From Diospyros lotus (Eukaryota > Streptophyta > Magnoliopsida > Ericales > Ebenaceae), in NCBI RefSeq assembly GCF_014633365.1, contig NC_068351.1:392001-456000 (forward strand): DNA of 64,000 bases, written 5' to 3'. Shown one piece after another: positions 22,301 through 34,550 of the stretch. The first letter of the stretch is position 1. Each line of letters begins with the position of its first letter. The notes beneath the pieces are model-generated. The model searched no databases. It was not told the origin of the DNA and saw nothing but the letters and a program-made list of their open reading frames with translations. A program made the position numbers and the translations under genes.

Positions 22301-25300
22301 TGCTGCTTAGAAAATCTAATAGATTTTGGTGATGGCAGAGCCTCCATTGTGGATGTATTGCTTCTAGCTCTTTGCTTGAGCTGCTTGACAGTGGTGGGGT
22401 GAAATGCATTGGGTGCATAAAAAGTTCGGGATTTCAACCTGTAAGATTGAGTTACATATAGATATATTATGTCAAACACCACACACTCACCTTTTTGAAA
22501 GTATGCTTTGTGTAAAGTTGATGTTAATCTTCTGAGTCAAAGCTCTCCCATTTGGCTGCTGAAACAAAATGGTATTCTCGTTGTCCATTTCAAGTTTACG
22601 AGGTATTGAGCGGTGTACTTGCACCTTTCATAAGGATTTCGTTCATGTAACTCCAGTCAAAGTGAAATTGCTTGCTCTTCTAGGAACTATCATGTCAAAT
22701 TCTGACACTTTTCAGATTCTTCTTTGTTTGTGTTGGACACTGATCTACATGTATCTTATTAGTATTATTGTTTTGTATTTTCTAAAACCATACAGTAACA
22801 GTTTGGGACACAAGTACCCCCCTTGAACAAGTTAAAATCATGCTGCCAACATTTGGATTTGGATATGATATTTTTCTGTTTGCATTTTTTACAACAAAAT
22901 TTAGAATAAAAAAGAATTTCGTGCAATGTGAAAAGTGTTGAAATTGTTAATATTTTTATGGATTTATTTATTTATTAACATGTTTCTGTTGTGTCGTGCC
23001 CTAAATTATTTAAGAATATCATGCTTGCATATTTGTGTTATTTTATTTTCCTATGTATGCTAATAGGCTGTTGTCTCTATATCTCACAATTATGTTGATG
23101 TTATTATATAATCTCTATGGTTTTAGTTGATATTTTATAATTAAGACCAGGTGGTATCCCTTTATCATCAATGTGCCTAGGCGTTCAAGTCACTTCATTT
23201 CAACAGTAACAAGAAATAGATAAAATAAAGATTTGTGGTCATAATACTGCCAATACAGTTACAGTTATCCTGTTTAAAACTTCTCTGACTCACTGGAAGA
23301 GTATGTTACACAGTTTGTTTTTCCCTTTCATATATTGGGCATCTATCTGACACCAGAGTTTTTAAAGGATTTATCCTCTTGATTGGTTGGTGAAAATTTT
23401 TCTTTTATTATTTATGGTCTTTGGGTAATGTCCTGCAGACCTCAAATGATAAGCCTAAAGGTCTCAGCATCCCAACAACAAATAATGAGGGTGAAATGAT
23501 GTTGACTTCTGTCTACAATCAAGTTGAGGGAGGTAAGGTTGAAAAATTGAACCTTGAGCTGGTGGACAGTAATGAAGAATGCAATGGCCTGAAAAACTTG
23601 CTTTCATCTCACAAGAATGATGCAAATGGTGGGCAAGTTAAAGAGGAAGAAGTCTTGCCTCCCCTAGGTGAAGTTGGAAACATAAGTTCATCAAATTTCA
23701 ATCTAGCATCTGTTGGATCATCTGAAAATGCCAGAGTAGAAATGAGCATGGGAATCAAGGATGCATATGAATCACTGGCTCAAACAAACTTGACCATAGC
23801 ATTAGCTTCTCCATCAGGAAACCCAAATTCCTTTCGTGGTGCATTTATTGAAGAAAGGGAAATGGCCAAAACAATTTCTTCCTCTCAACAAGTTTCTAGG
23901 TCTCGCCATCTTTTACCCAAGCCTCCCAAGTCCATCCTTGCAGCAGGATTGGAGACTTCGGCTGGTATGACTCCACAGATACGTGTAGCAAGGCCACCTG
24001 TTGAGGGGCGAGTGAAGAATCAGTTGCTTCCTCGTTATTGGCCTAGGATTACAGACCAAGAATTACAGCAAATATCTGGAGAGTATCCATTAATTCCGCT
24101 TTTCCTTACCATTATTATTCACCTGTAAAATAAGAATAGATTTTTATTCAATCATAAATTTTTCATACCTCTTCATTGACCCATGTAAGCTTTTCTTTAA
24201 CTGTGTTATCTCCAAGCTCAAATTCCACCATTGTGCCATTATTTGAAAAGGTTCTCAGTGCCAGTGATGCTGGTCGAATTGGTCGATTAGTTCTCCCAAA
24301 AGCATGTGCTGAAGTAAGTTTTCCATAGGGTTCTTATATTTTGGCTGGTCAGCTGCATGACTAATTTCTGCCCCTTTTGAGTTTACCTGGAAGTCTTCTT
24401 GTTGATGTACAAGATTTTACTGAACTACTATTGCAGGCTTATTTTCCTCCTATCTCTCAGCCAGAGGGCCTTCCTTTGAAGATTCAAGATGTAAAAGGGA
24501 AAGATTGGGTATTCCAGTTCAGGTTCTGGCCAAATAACAACAGCAGGATGTATGTTTTGGAGGGTGTAACCCCTTGTATACAGTCCATGCAATTACAAGC
24601 TGGAGATACTGGTATGATCAACTTCCTGCCTTGCTTAATAATTAGTAGATGTGTCATTTTTAATATCTTTGTATGGTTGTGTAATTAACTACTAATCTCC
24701 TTTGATGGTTCTGAAATTTTGATTCCTACTTGACTTTGTATGCATAGTGCTAGGATGTTTGTGTTTTTAAGAAACTATTATATTATCAATCAAAACCTCC
24801 CCCTGCTCATCTTCTTTGCATTGTGTTACAACAAATGTCTATAATTTTTGCCTTTATTATTATGCTGAATTATCATGGTTGATATAGTTTGATATTACCA
24901 GTTTTGTGCGATTATTCCACCCCCTAACCCCCTCCATTTTTTGTGAGTTTGTCCACTGAGATTTCTTTCTGCTTAATGGCGTCTTGATCCTAATCTGAAG
25001 CATTCTAGAATTACTTTGAGATGACCCAATCTCTTGACCCGTGTCAACTGCAATATAAAATCAACTGTTCTTGTTAACTATCTGGCACATCATCATAAAT
25101 GCTCAAATCAATCATGAGATCAGGGGTGGATCCAGAAATTTATGTAAGGGGAGGCTAAAATTTCTTTTTGAGATATAGAATTATACATCACAGATTTTGG
25201 GGTGGGCTGTAATTTTTTTTTTTTTTTTGGGATTGATTTATTATTAAAAATTATTTTTTTATATTAAAAAATTAATTTTAATTGTGGGTTGCCCTGGGTT

Positions 25301-28300
25301 TCAGCCCAGGGCAGCTCACACGTGGATGCACCCCTGCATGAGATAGTTTTAAACCTTTTTGCCAATGCCATCTTTTCTTCACTTTTTCCCTTTTCTTTTG
25401 CAGTAACATTCAGCCGCATGGATCCAGAAGGAAAACTTATCATGGGGTTTCGTAAAGCATCAAACACTATTGCTATTCAGGTATTGAGCTTTGTGATATT
25501 TCTTCACTATAATTATTTTTTCTTGAACAAGATCCAGTTATCTAATATGGGTGTCCACATGCTTATTAAGTCACATCTGTTTTGATGTTGGCAAACTTGA
25601 GTCGTATTAAATTGATACATAAATCAATGGATATACAGACCATCAATCCATCTGCCATACTTAATGGTGCTCTTTCAACTGAATCTTTGTCTTTTTGGTG
25701 GTATAGAGAATCTAACCATAATGAGTGGTTACTCTGGCCTTCTTCAGTCACTGAAGGGAAGTACAGATCCCAATCTAAATGCACTTGCAAAACATTTGAA
25801 TTTAGCTGGTCAAGATTTTGGCTGGAACATCATGGAGAAGCATGGAAGTCAGACGAAAGATGGTTTGCTAAACCCCTCATTACTGGTGCCAGAGAGAAAA
25901 AAAAGCCGAAACATTGGATTAAAAAGTAAGAGGCTACTCATTGACAGCCAAGATGCACTGGAGCTGAAACTTACATGGGAAGAGGCACAGGATATGCTCC
26001 AGCCGCCACTCAGTGAAAAGCCAACTATTGTTACTGTTGAGGACCATGAATTTGAAGAATATGAAGTAAGAAAATTTTCCACAATTATGAAATACTCTCT
26101 CCAGACTTTGTTCAGTAAGTTGTCTTTGATCATTCTAACATATATGAGAACTATGTACACAATAAAACTATGCATTAACAAAGAAGGAAATCCTGGTAAT
26201 AAGTTTACAGTAAAGGTAATTATAAAATAATGAAGTGTGTCATTAATAGAACTAGTCCTGAATTAATTCCTTTAAATTTTCTTGGAATTTGGGCACCTAT
26301 AAGTTGCTCTTGTAAATGCCTTCCCTTGTCCAACACTTCCCATGTTAACATGATTGCTCATATACTTAAATGACTGCATTGGAGTGCTATTAGTGCACCG
26401 AACCTTATCAAATGGAGCTTCCATCCAGTTTCCAAATCTCAGTGGTCTTGTAGCATAGAGTTCCTGGGGTAGGCAGCTATGTATGCTGCTTTATGAAATC
26501 AAGGCTTATATGCCTGGTGAATCATTTTATCTATCTGATGTAGAATTGATGGTGTTTTCCTTCCTGAAGCCAGCTGTTTGGGTAGACTGAACTCTGAAAT
26601 TTCTGAATGTGAATGGTGGGTTACTCATATAAGCTAAAGGTTTGACTTTTTTTTTTTCTTCATTTTGAAATACAGGAGCCCCCTGTTTTTGGGAAGAGGA
26701 GCATTTTCATTGCCCGTTTGTCTGGGTAAGGATTTCATGAACTATATTATCTGTTCTGTGCCAGAAGTTGGGGAGTGGTTGTTAGGATGAATACCATATT
26801 TACAAGAACCAGAAGGTGGAACTGGTTCCTTGAAAACCAATATCTAAAATTATTTGGTAACATCTCTGATAGGTGTGACAATAGAACTTTGGAATTACCA
26901 TCTCCATCTCTGACAATGCTTCAACAATCCTGATCTGTTTGAAATTGGAAATTTTATTTAATATCAATCTTGTAGGAGTAGGATAAGGTAAAAAACCCTA
27001 TGGGTTAAGTTATTGAGTCTTCTAAATGCATGCACCTTCATATATAATGCTCTTTCCAGTAAACAGCTGACCTTCCCAGATGACTAAATCAAACTCCAGT
27101 TTGGAAGATTAAGGGGTTAGAACGTGCTTGTTTCTGTGATACCATCCATTCCCCTTGAGAGGAAGACTATTAGTCTTCCTGATATACCTTGCACGTGATT
27201 TTTTTTTGCAACAATTTGTGAGAATGGTGGTCTCGAAATCCATCATATTTTCGGGTCTAAAAGTTGGCCTGTTTGTCTCTTCTGTACCATTAAAATATTT
27301 GTTGGATAGCATAAAAGGACAAATCAATTAGATCTTATCCTGTAAATCTTGATGTTACATGATGAATTAATGATAAAGTTCCAATTATTATTGCCTCTTA
27401 GGTTGGGGATATCATCTTACGGTATATAACTGCACATCTCAGTTTACAAGGCTTACAATTTTTCCTAGCTGATATACTTGGTTAAGGAATCTATCAAATG
27501 CTCAAGTGATAAGGTTGATAATTTAGGTGCCAAGAGCAGTGGACTCAGTGCGATGGTTGTTCTAAATGGCGAAGGCTGCCTGCTGATATTCTTCTTCCGC
27601 CTAAATGGACATGTCTGGACAACATTTGGGATGAAAGCAGGTTAGTTATTTGTTTCCTTAGGACGAATCTTCTTCAAAAATAGGTAAAAATCTAAAATGA
27701 AAATTGAACAAATAATTTATACATTACTACCTATCATCATTCATCAGATCTTCATGTTCAGCACCAGATGAGTTGAACCCAAAGGAGCTTGAAAATCTTC
27801 TTCGACTGAATAAAGGTACAATCCCTTGCATTGCCATGTTCTATTTAGATAAAGCAGCTGCCAAGAGTGTCATTTATGAATGCAGAATTGTGCCCATGTG
27901 ATCTTTTGATAGCTAGGCAAGGTAGGATGGCAAGGGAGCTGTGAGTTGATATGGCTGAGTAGGCAGTGCTATTGTTTACCTGGTATGATAGTTAAATTAA
28001 TAATTTGTAATATGATGATACCAATTCAGTAACAGAAAAGCAGATATGGGTGTGGTTGAATCTCTTTGCTGGGCAGAGATCTATCACTTTGTGAAAATGT
28101 TGGCTTATATTTTCTGAAGAGTGGGTGGTATACCTTAGCATCAACAGCTCGTCCTGTGTCCTTATTTGATGCGTTCTGGAAGTCAAATTAACCATTGTTG
28201 GGTCAAATTGATTATTTGAATGGTGAAAGGGCATGATTTAGTATAGATGCAAATATAGGGAGTCGCTGTAGTAGTATGTATGCTCTTTTACCCATGATCA

Positions 28301-29233
28301 TTGCTGACATTGAAGCTCTTATGTATTTAATCTACTCACTGAAACTTTAGAGGCGCATGATTTCTTTTACGAATTTTGAAATTGTGGCTATCTACTTGAC
28401 TTTGTCTCACAGATTTCAAAAGGCGGAGAATGGTAATGAGCCATAGACCAGGCCAAGGGCATGAGCCTGCAGGGTTAGATACTCTGGCCAACGCTGCAGT
28501 GCTTGGAGACAATACAATGGATCCTAGTCCTGCATCAGTGGCAACCACTACCAAACACCCGAGGCACCGTCCTGGCTGCTCGTGCATTGTGTGCATCCAG
28601 CCCCCTAGTGGGAAGGGCAAGCACAAACCAACATGCACGTGCAACGTGTGCATGACAGTCAAGCGTCGTTTTAAGACACTAATGATGCGGAAAAAGAAGC
28701 GCCAATCAGAGCGTGAAGCAGAGATTGCACAGAGAAATCATTTTATGTGGGGCACTAAAGATGAAACAGAGGTAGATAGCACCTTCAGACAGGCTCCCTT
28801 ACAGGGCGATGCGTCTGAGGGTAGGGACTTATTGTATAATGAGTTGCAATTTAGGGGACAAAGTAGCAACCTGTCCCACAAGTTAACTGAAACTGGCAAG
28901 GGACAATTAGACTTGAATTCTGATCCTGAGCACTCGCACTCACACGCACACCAAGTGCCAACTCGTGTGAGCATGATGAGCCTTCTTCAGGTAGCAAGCC
29001 TGCCTTTGGAAACTTATCTGAAGCAGAATGGTCTTACGAGCTTGATCTATGAGCAGCAAGGGAGTTCAGGATCACAGTCACTGCCACAAGCAACCGGAGA
29101 GAGTGAAGGACGGCCACACGAGGATCATTGTGTTACCCCTGTGGTTAATGAGCAGCAGCAGCAGCAGGAGAGCAGAGGGGAGGATGAGCTTGCAGCCGCA
29201 GTAGCAGCTCAAAGCCCAAATGATCCTTCCTGA
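19390..29233 (+). CDS. VAL: VAL/HSI2-type B3-CW transcriptional repressor (apparent frameshift in exon 8)
   Basis: Twelve plus-strand exons: 19390-19502, 22127-22208, 22339-22440, 23439-24082, 24217-24313, 24437-24611, 25404-25480, 25639-26065, 26676-26725, 27527-27640, 27748-27815, 28413-29233. Order of domains: N-terminal Cys-rich PHD-like region ([37 protein letters not shown]), B3 DNA-binding domain ([37 protein letters not shown]), CW zinc finger that reads histone H3 methylation ([20 protein letters not shown]), a conserved [20 protein letters not shown] block and an EAR repression motif (LDLNSDPE). These proteins silence seed and flowering genes through Polycomb. All phases fit except exon 8, where the conserved frame shifts by one base at the T5 run 25692-25696. 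If real, translation stops at 25929 after about 526 residues and loses CW and EAR; without the extra base the product is about 922 residues, the expected size. Intron 1 is 2.6 kb. Confidence 0.93.
20393..20517 (-). mobile_element. tRNA-derived SINE with 13-bp target duplication
   Basis: On the minus strand the head carries a box-A-like TGGCTTAGGTGATGG and a box-B-like GGATTCGAACC about 40 bases later, and the element ends in an A/T-rich tail (AAAAAAATAAATAAAT). GCTGACCAAGTAT at 20380-20392 and GCTGACCAAATAT at 20518-20530 flank it, differing at one position. It lies in intron 1 of the VAL gene. Confidence 0.75.
25121..25336. mobile_element. hAT-type MITE with perfect 8-bp target duplication
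   Basis: 216 bp. The left end is CAGGGGTGGATCCAG and the right end, read inverted, is CAGGGGTGCATCCACG. CATGAGAT flanks it on both sides (25113-25120 and 25337-25344). TIRs starting CAGGG with an 8-bp duplication are the hallmark of hAT elements. It lies in the intron between B3-domain exons 6 and 7 of the VAL gene. Confidence 0.9.
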
Positions 29234-31003
29234 ATTTCACCTTGCCCAACTTTTTTTTTTTTTGCCTTTTCTTTGGGTGGGAGATAAAAGCTGATTGATT
29301 CTTCACTAATTGATATATATGCATCTTCTTTCTGGTTGTCTGGAATACTACAAGTATACACGAAAGTAGTATAGATAGTGCAACTGTATCTTTCTCTGCA
29401 GCAGTTTGTAATGCGCTCGAACGATTTTTGTAATGTGGAGAGTGATAATATGTTGGTATTTAATCTGTGACTTGTGTATTCCCTTGGCCTTGGTAGGACG
29501 AATCCTCATACCTTTTTACAATATTAATTCAAGTGAATGTTATGTGGCCGCCCGGGCGGTGTTAATGTTATTCCTTTTTCTTTTCCAATTCTTCCAGTAG
29601 TGGCTGCCACCCATCCAACTTAACTATGCAAGGCAAAGCTTTATCGCATGTATATTTCGTTTCTCTATCCTACTAGTAGGATCTCATATGTTGGGCACTG
29701 GCAAGTGGATTCAATGATTCCACTAAAACAAGCTTGCATTCACGCCATGTTTTAAACAATTGCGGTCTTCTATCAAATGGATGATCAAGACAATATCAAA
29801 TGAACAGGCTAGAACCCCGTAAAATATAAAGTAATAGATTAAACAGGGAGAAACACACACACAACACACTAGCTAATTGAACTAAGGAAGGCCATGGACT
29901 TTATCTAAAGAACATCATCCTCTCATCTATGATCATTTCCACTCTTCCTGAGGACAAGACAAAACCCGTTGAGATTCTTCCTGCCTATGATCAATTCAAG
30001 AAGCACATCAAGACTCTGAAGTCCAAACATTGCTCTTGGGGGATAAGCAGCCCTCTCTCCAATGCCTCCACTGAAAGATTTGCTAATCCCTGGACAAGTA
30101 AAAACACGAGAAGCTGATAAGTGGAGACTCAGATCACTTGAGGAACTGAAGTAAAACATGGTATAATTGCTCAAATCCGTTAATTTCAATGTGATGATCA
30201 TCTTCCTATTGTGAGGTTGGCTTGGAACTATTGAGGATGGATATTCTTTGGATTTGGTTTTCTCTAGTGGTGCTCTCATCAATGCATAAGTCGTTTGTTA
30301 GCTGTAGGGGAGGGATTGCAGGAGAAAGCAAGCAATAGACTGAAAATGGTTCCTTCTTTTTTTTTTTTTTTTTCTTTTTCTTAATTGTGACATAAACAAT
30401 GACAAAGACAGTGGCTTCAAAAGGTAGAAGGGTGTGATGTTGACTATGTTTCTTTACTTTTATTCCCCTTACTTTTCTCTTTCTGGCATATTTGATGCCC
30501 AAGCAACTCGTTTATTGACCTATCTGAAGGCTTTAGTTTCCTGCAGGCATATAGGCAGATATTCGTAGTCTGACATCTTGGGTAGTGCCCTTGTGTTCTG
30601 GCACCCTATGATGAAATGGAAGATATGATGATTCTATGGACTAAGAACACTTACCAACTGAATAGTTGGGGATTTCAATCCGTGGGACATGCTTGATGCA
30701 ACCATATCCTGAAAGTTTTGTATCATGTATATTGGCAGCTGAAAATTCATTGAATTTTCAATCTGTGGGACATGCTTAATGCAACCATATCCTGAAAGCT
30801 TTGTACTAAAGTCTTTATCAATATGTATATTGGCAGTTCAAAGTTTATTGAACATTGGCTGCAAGTACCCAGAGCAGTCAGTTAAATTTATAACCATGTG
30901 TCACGTAACTAGGCCATGGACTCTTATTTTTGCGTTATATTTGTATTTGTATTTTTGGAGGGAATTCACTTGCCGGAAGAATATTCCAGCAATGCAAGTT
31001 GTA
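29234..31003. other. VAL 3' flank and spacer
   Basis: 29234 to about 29470 is the likely 3' UTR of the VAL gene. A 12-bp palindrome CCGCCCGGGCGG occurs near 29548. A T-run and poly(A)-like tract lies near 30355-30375. No gene recognised; the short frames here look random. Confidence 0.55.
30673..30845. repeat. Direct duplication, about 83-bp period
   Basis: Two diverged copies starting TTTCAATCCGTGGGACATGC (30674) and TTTCAATCTGTGGGACATGC (30757). Each continues with GCAACCATATCCTGAAAG and TGTATATTGGCAG. Confidence 0.8.
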
Positions 31004-31264
31004 TGTTAGGCAAGTGGCTTGAGTTATAGAAGAGGTTTCGCCACCGCTTTGGCGCCAAGTTCTAGCTGAGGCAGTATAAGAGGCGGTTGGCTCATTGTAG
31101 ACTTGATTTTGGATAATTGAAAATCAGTCTGATTTCCCTCCCAAACTCTCTTCTCTCTCTCTCTCTCTCTCTCAATTCTCTATCCTTACCTTCTTTCCCT
31201 TACATTCCTGCGTAATTCTCTCTCAATTGGAGAGAATTCCCTCTGTCAGATTTTGGATCTGACA
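31004..31264 (+). mobile_element. Possible LTR fragment
   Basis: It starts TGTTAGGCAAGTGG, contains a GCAGTATAAGAGG TATA-like box, a long CT tract (31150-31175) and ends GGATCTGACA, which is the general layout of a plant gypsy LTR. The flanking 5 bp do not match, so the ends are uncertain. Confidence 0.3.
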
Positions 31265-31454
31265 CCATGGTGAAAGGAATACAGTAAAAAGCATCCTCCA
31301 ACAATCTCCCACCCAAATTTTCCAGACCAAAATTGAATAAACAAGTCATGAAAAGAAAGAGGTGTCCAACAAGAAAAATCCTGTGTGATCATGAAACCTG
31401 AAATTTGAATTTCATACATGAAATGTAAAAGTAAAGGTAAGAAGTTCCAAGTAC

Positions 31455-32252
31455 CTGGAAAGACCCTCTGTAAGATACTGAGACCTTGTCCAGCACATAA
31501 AGCAACTTTAGTTTGGGCATTCCAATTGATAGGAGGGCCTTAGATCTCTCATATAAAAACTGTTTCAAGCTTCCACAGAAAAGCCTCCCATAAACCAACA
31601 TCCTTTGATCTGATCCCTCATGGGCCTGAAAACCAATCAACTTACAGAAGTTAGGAAGTTGCAAAGATGCAAGAGTATTCACCTCATTGTAAAATACACC
31701 CAAAGCCTGAAACAAAACTGGCATTGGTAAGTTCCTTAAAATTCAAAAATACTTAAAGAAAATGCGTAGAACTGAACTTGGCAGCACCGAGTTCTATAGA
31801 TCAACTCGCAAGATTTCATCTTCTTGGCTAACAGAAGATTTTTATACTCAGGATCTTAAATAAATAAAAAGAAACCTTTAAATAGCCAATGCAATCAAAA
31901 GGAACATTCAAGCATTACCTGGGGTGGAGCCATGATGAACTCAAGTAACAATGCTTCAAGTTTTCTCAAGCCAGGAGTATCATCCCCAAGAAAGCTCTAT
32001 ATGTCATGGAAGAAAGATTTTCTCCCATTGTTCCAGAGAGAAATTCTGGCTGGCAGCTGCAACTCCTTTATACAAAAACTTTTGTGATATTTCCAATGGA
32101 GGCAATTGAAGTGGTCCAGAGTCACTGAGAGGGCCACTTCCAGTTCCTGATTTAAACCTTTCGACATTCTTGAGAACAGGAGTACTCTGAATTTGAGCAT
32201 GAACTGATGGAAGAGAAAGAGGCTGTGCCCTAAGGAGCTGATGTTCTCTCAT
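31455..32252 (-). pseudogene. Receptor-like cytoplasmic kinase fragment, frameshifted
   Basis: Two exon-like blocks on the minus strand match the N-lobe of plant receptor-like cytoplasmic kinases. The upstream one (about 32252-31918) reads TGSGPLSDSGPLQLPPLE, then after a frame change GENLSSMTYRAFLG and, after another, DDTPGLRKLEA, ending at a donor-like CAG/GTAATG. The second (about 31700-31470) reads YNEVNTLASLQLPNFCKLIG, GSDQRMLVYGRLFCGSL, then changes frame to PPINWNAQTKVALCAGQGLS. At least three frameshifts are visible. The catalytic HRD and DFG segments are absent nearby. It is a decayed partial copy of a kinase gene; the splice sites kept at the block ends suggest a DNA-level duplicate rather than a retrocopy. 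Confidence 0.75.
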
Positions 32253-33803
32253 TGGTCCAATCTGGTTTGTGAACTCTTTCAGTGGCTCGCATAGAATTGT
32301 AGAAGAATCATCTTATTCTGCAGCATTGAGACTCAACAGGGAAATGCACCCTTGTCTATTTCGTGTTGCTCTGTTTATTGGCTGATCAGGTTTTGCTATG
32401 GCCTTAACTGGGGAGGGTACAGACTGTAAAGTGCAAGTTTGGGTGTTTGGTTCAGGTAATGTAGATGGTGAATGATCCTAGGTGATGGACATGTCTAACA
32501 AAAGTAATCTGCCTAGAATTTTTTTTCTAACCTTTCAAAAATGTGAAACAGCCTGCCTTATGTTTTAAATTTTGTGCTTAAACTGGTTTACCATATATTT
32601 CTGTCAAAGAAGAGAAAAGAAGGAAAACATATGAACAAAAATGAGACCTAGAAACTAAGCAAGATGAGACCTAGAAGATAAGTAATCTTTGTATTAAGAT
32701 AGAGGCTATATTGGGGAACTGATAAATGAATGTCCAATAGATGAATTGGTCATATGTGAATGCTGACATCATAGGGAAGGACTCCAATGTTCCTTGAACT
32801 AGTTTGGAGGCAAAAATTAATCATTAGCATGCTGGCCAACTCTCACATTTATGGTTATTTTCAGGATTGGGGCCTTTTTAGGGAAGCTTAATAAAACCTA
32901 AGAGTTTCATATCAAAGACGGAGAAAAAGAAAAAACACCCTTGCATTGATGAATTCCATGAAACATGCCTCTATTCTCAGCTTAGAACTCAATTCTATGC
33001 ATGCAGATGGCAACTTTTTTTCTTCTTACGTGAATTTAGCATTATACACAATGCATAAGATGTAATTGAGAATTACAATTAAATACTCAAGCATGCCCCT
33101 ACTAAAGGGCGTTCCACTGTACAAGGCTCCTCACTTTGCAAGAATTGATGCAACTTTCCCTGAGCTTTTGTGCAAAAAGACTTTCCACAACCCACACCTG
33201 TGACCTTTCTGGTTACAAGATCAGTAAATAAGTAAAATAGTACCACCAAGAATTGAAGACCCTTCATCAAACTTCCATGTAGTTCAACCACTCATACATG
33301 CCAAAACACTGAATTGCAAATTGGCAGCTAAAAAGTTTAATTTTCACACTCCTAGGGTCATGCAATAATTTATATATCTATCAGTTAATAAATATATGCA
33401 TGTAGGCACGAACCCCAACATTTCTACTGCTAAACAAGTTTAGAATAAAATAATAGGTCAAAAATTTTCTGGTCAGCATTACTCTATCACTGCACCAATT
33501 AACCTGAATTGAATCCATCAGTTGGACAAAACCAAATTCAAAATCCAGAACGGCTAACAATTAAGGAAGAGCCAAAAAGCTAATGAGAATGGACAAGTAT
33601 AAAACCAGAGTTGCAATAACAAATATCCAAGAAAGAGGTTGAAATTGATTAACCAAATGAAAAGTGGGTATCTCATTTAGATTAATTAATAAGTAACAAA
33701 AATGTAAATGAAAAATCTAAATGACTGCATTTTAATTTTTTGAGAAACAGGCACAACTTTAGAATTTACCAGAACAGGAAAAGCAGCAGGTTCCAAGAAC
33801 AGT
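32253..33803. other. Spacer with a SINE remnant
   Basis: No gene supported. 32260-32480 may be further upstream parts of the kinase pseudogene, but I could not align it to anything. 33085-33225 holds an Au-like SINE remnant. Confidence 0.5.
33085..33225 (-). mobile_element. Au-like SINE remnant
   Basis: The minus strand reads TTGTAACCAGAAAGGTCACA, then GTGGGTTGTGGAAAGTCTTT and GAGGAGCCTTGTACAGTGG, the box-B and body blocks of the Au family, with the head missing. It has the same orientation as the two copies near 4.5 and 7 kb. Confidence 0.45.
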
Positions 33804-34550
33804 TTAATGCTTTGCAGAGACAATCTGATACATAAAAAATTTTACGATATCCCTTAGATAAACCCCAATTACACAACTGAGTACTGCTATAATTGCAATC
33901 GCGAGTGACTCCCTTGTTCTCTTCGCAACAAGTTTCTTGAAGATTAATGCAAGGCACAGCAAGATTATCAAACCACAGCAGATAATTGCTTTCTCATCTT
34001 TCCGGGAGATCGATTGGTAGAGGAGAGCAACGAGTCCAACCACAGTTGAATTGACACACATTGTTCCCTACAATTCCAAAATGCCAAATTGCAAAAGGCG
34101 GCATAAATTAAGAAGCATTCACCATAAAACAAAGGCAACAACTTTGCCTGTACTTATTTTCCGCGGAGTTTGTTATACCTCATAAGCAAAACGTCTGGAT
34201 TGATTCACAGGAAAATGAGCTTCTGGGTGACGAGGATTTGAGGTTTTCTTGGCAGCAGCGGCTTTATTCTTGGAGCGTTGATGCCGAATTTTCCCGAGAA
34301 TCAAGAGGAATTTGGATTTGATAGACAGGCCTCTCGTGGGAATGGAAAGTTGGGACTTTGATCTCTTGGGCTGGGGCAGAGAAGGATAGAGCTTGAGGTT
34401 GAGGTTGAAGTTGAGCTTGACGGGAAGAGTAGGAAATAACTTGGAAGTGGGGAGAATGTTGGTGGCCTTGAACCTGAGATCCAAGTACTTGGACTTGGCG
34501 TGGACAGCGATGCGCCATGGCTGCTTTTGCCTCTCTGATTGCAATTGCAT
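33804..34550 (-). CDS. Three-helix membrane protein, possibly plastid-targeted, function unknown
   Basis: Two minus-strand exons, 34550-34179 (124 codons) and 34067-33804 (87 codons plus stop), join in phase 0 to give 211 residues. The first half is very basic and Ser/Pro-rich with no acidic stretch (for example SLPQPKRSKSQLSIPTRG), which fits an organelle transit region. Exon 2 holds three hydrophobic helices: about residues 129-144 (VNSTVVGLVALLYQSI), 150-168 (AIICCGLIILLCLALIFKK) and 176-193 (SLAIAIIAVLSCVIGVYL). The intron is short (111 bp). I do not recognise the family. Plastid targeting is inferred from composition only. Confidence 0.7.

Noticed and set aside
31004..31264. Solo LTR with target duplication
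   Set aside because: The layout is LTR-like but flanking 5-mers differ, so it was kept only as a low-confidence fragment.
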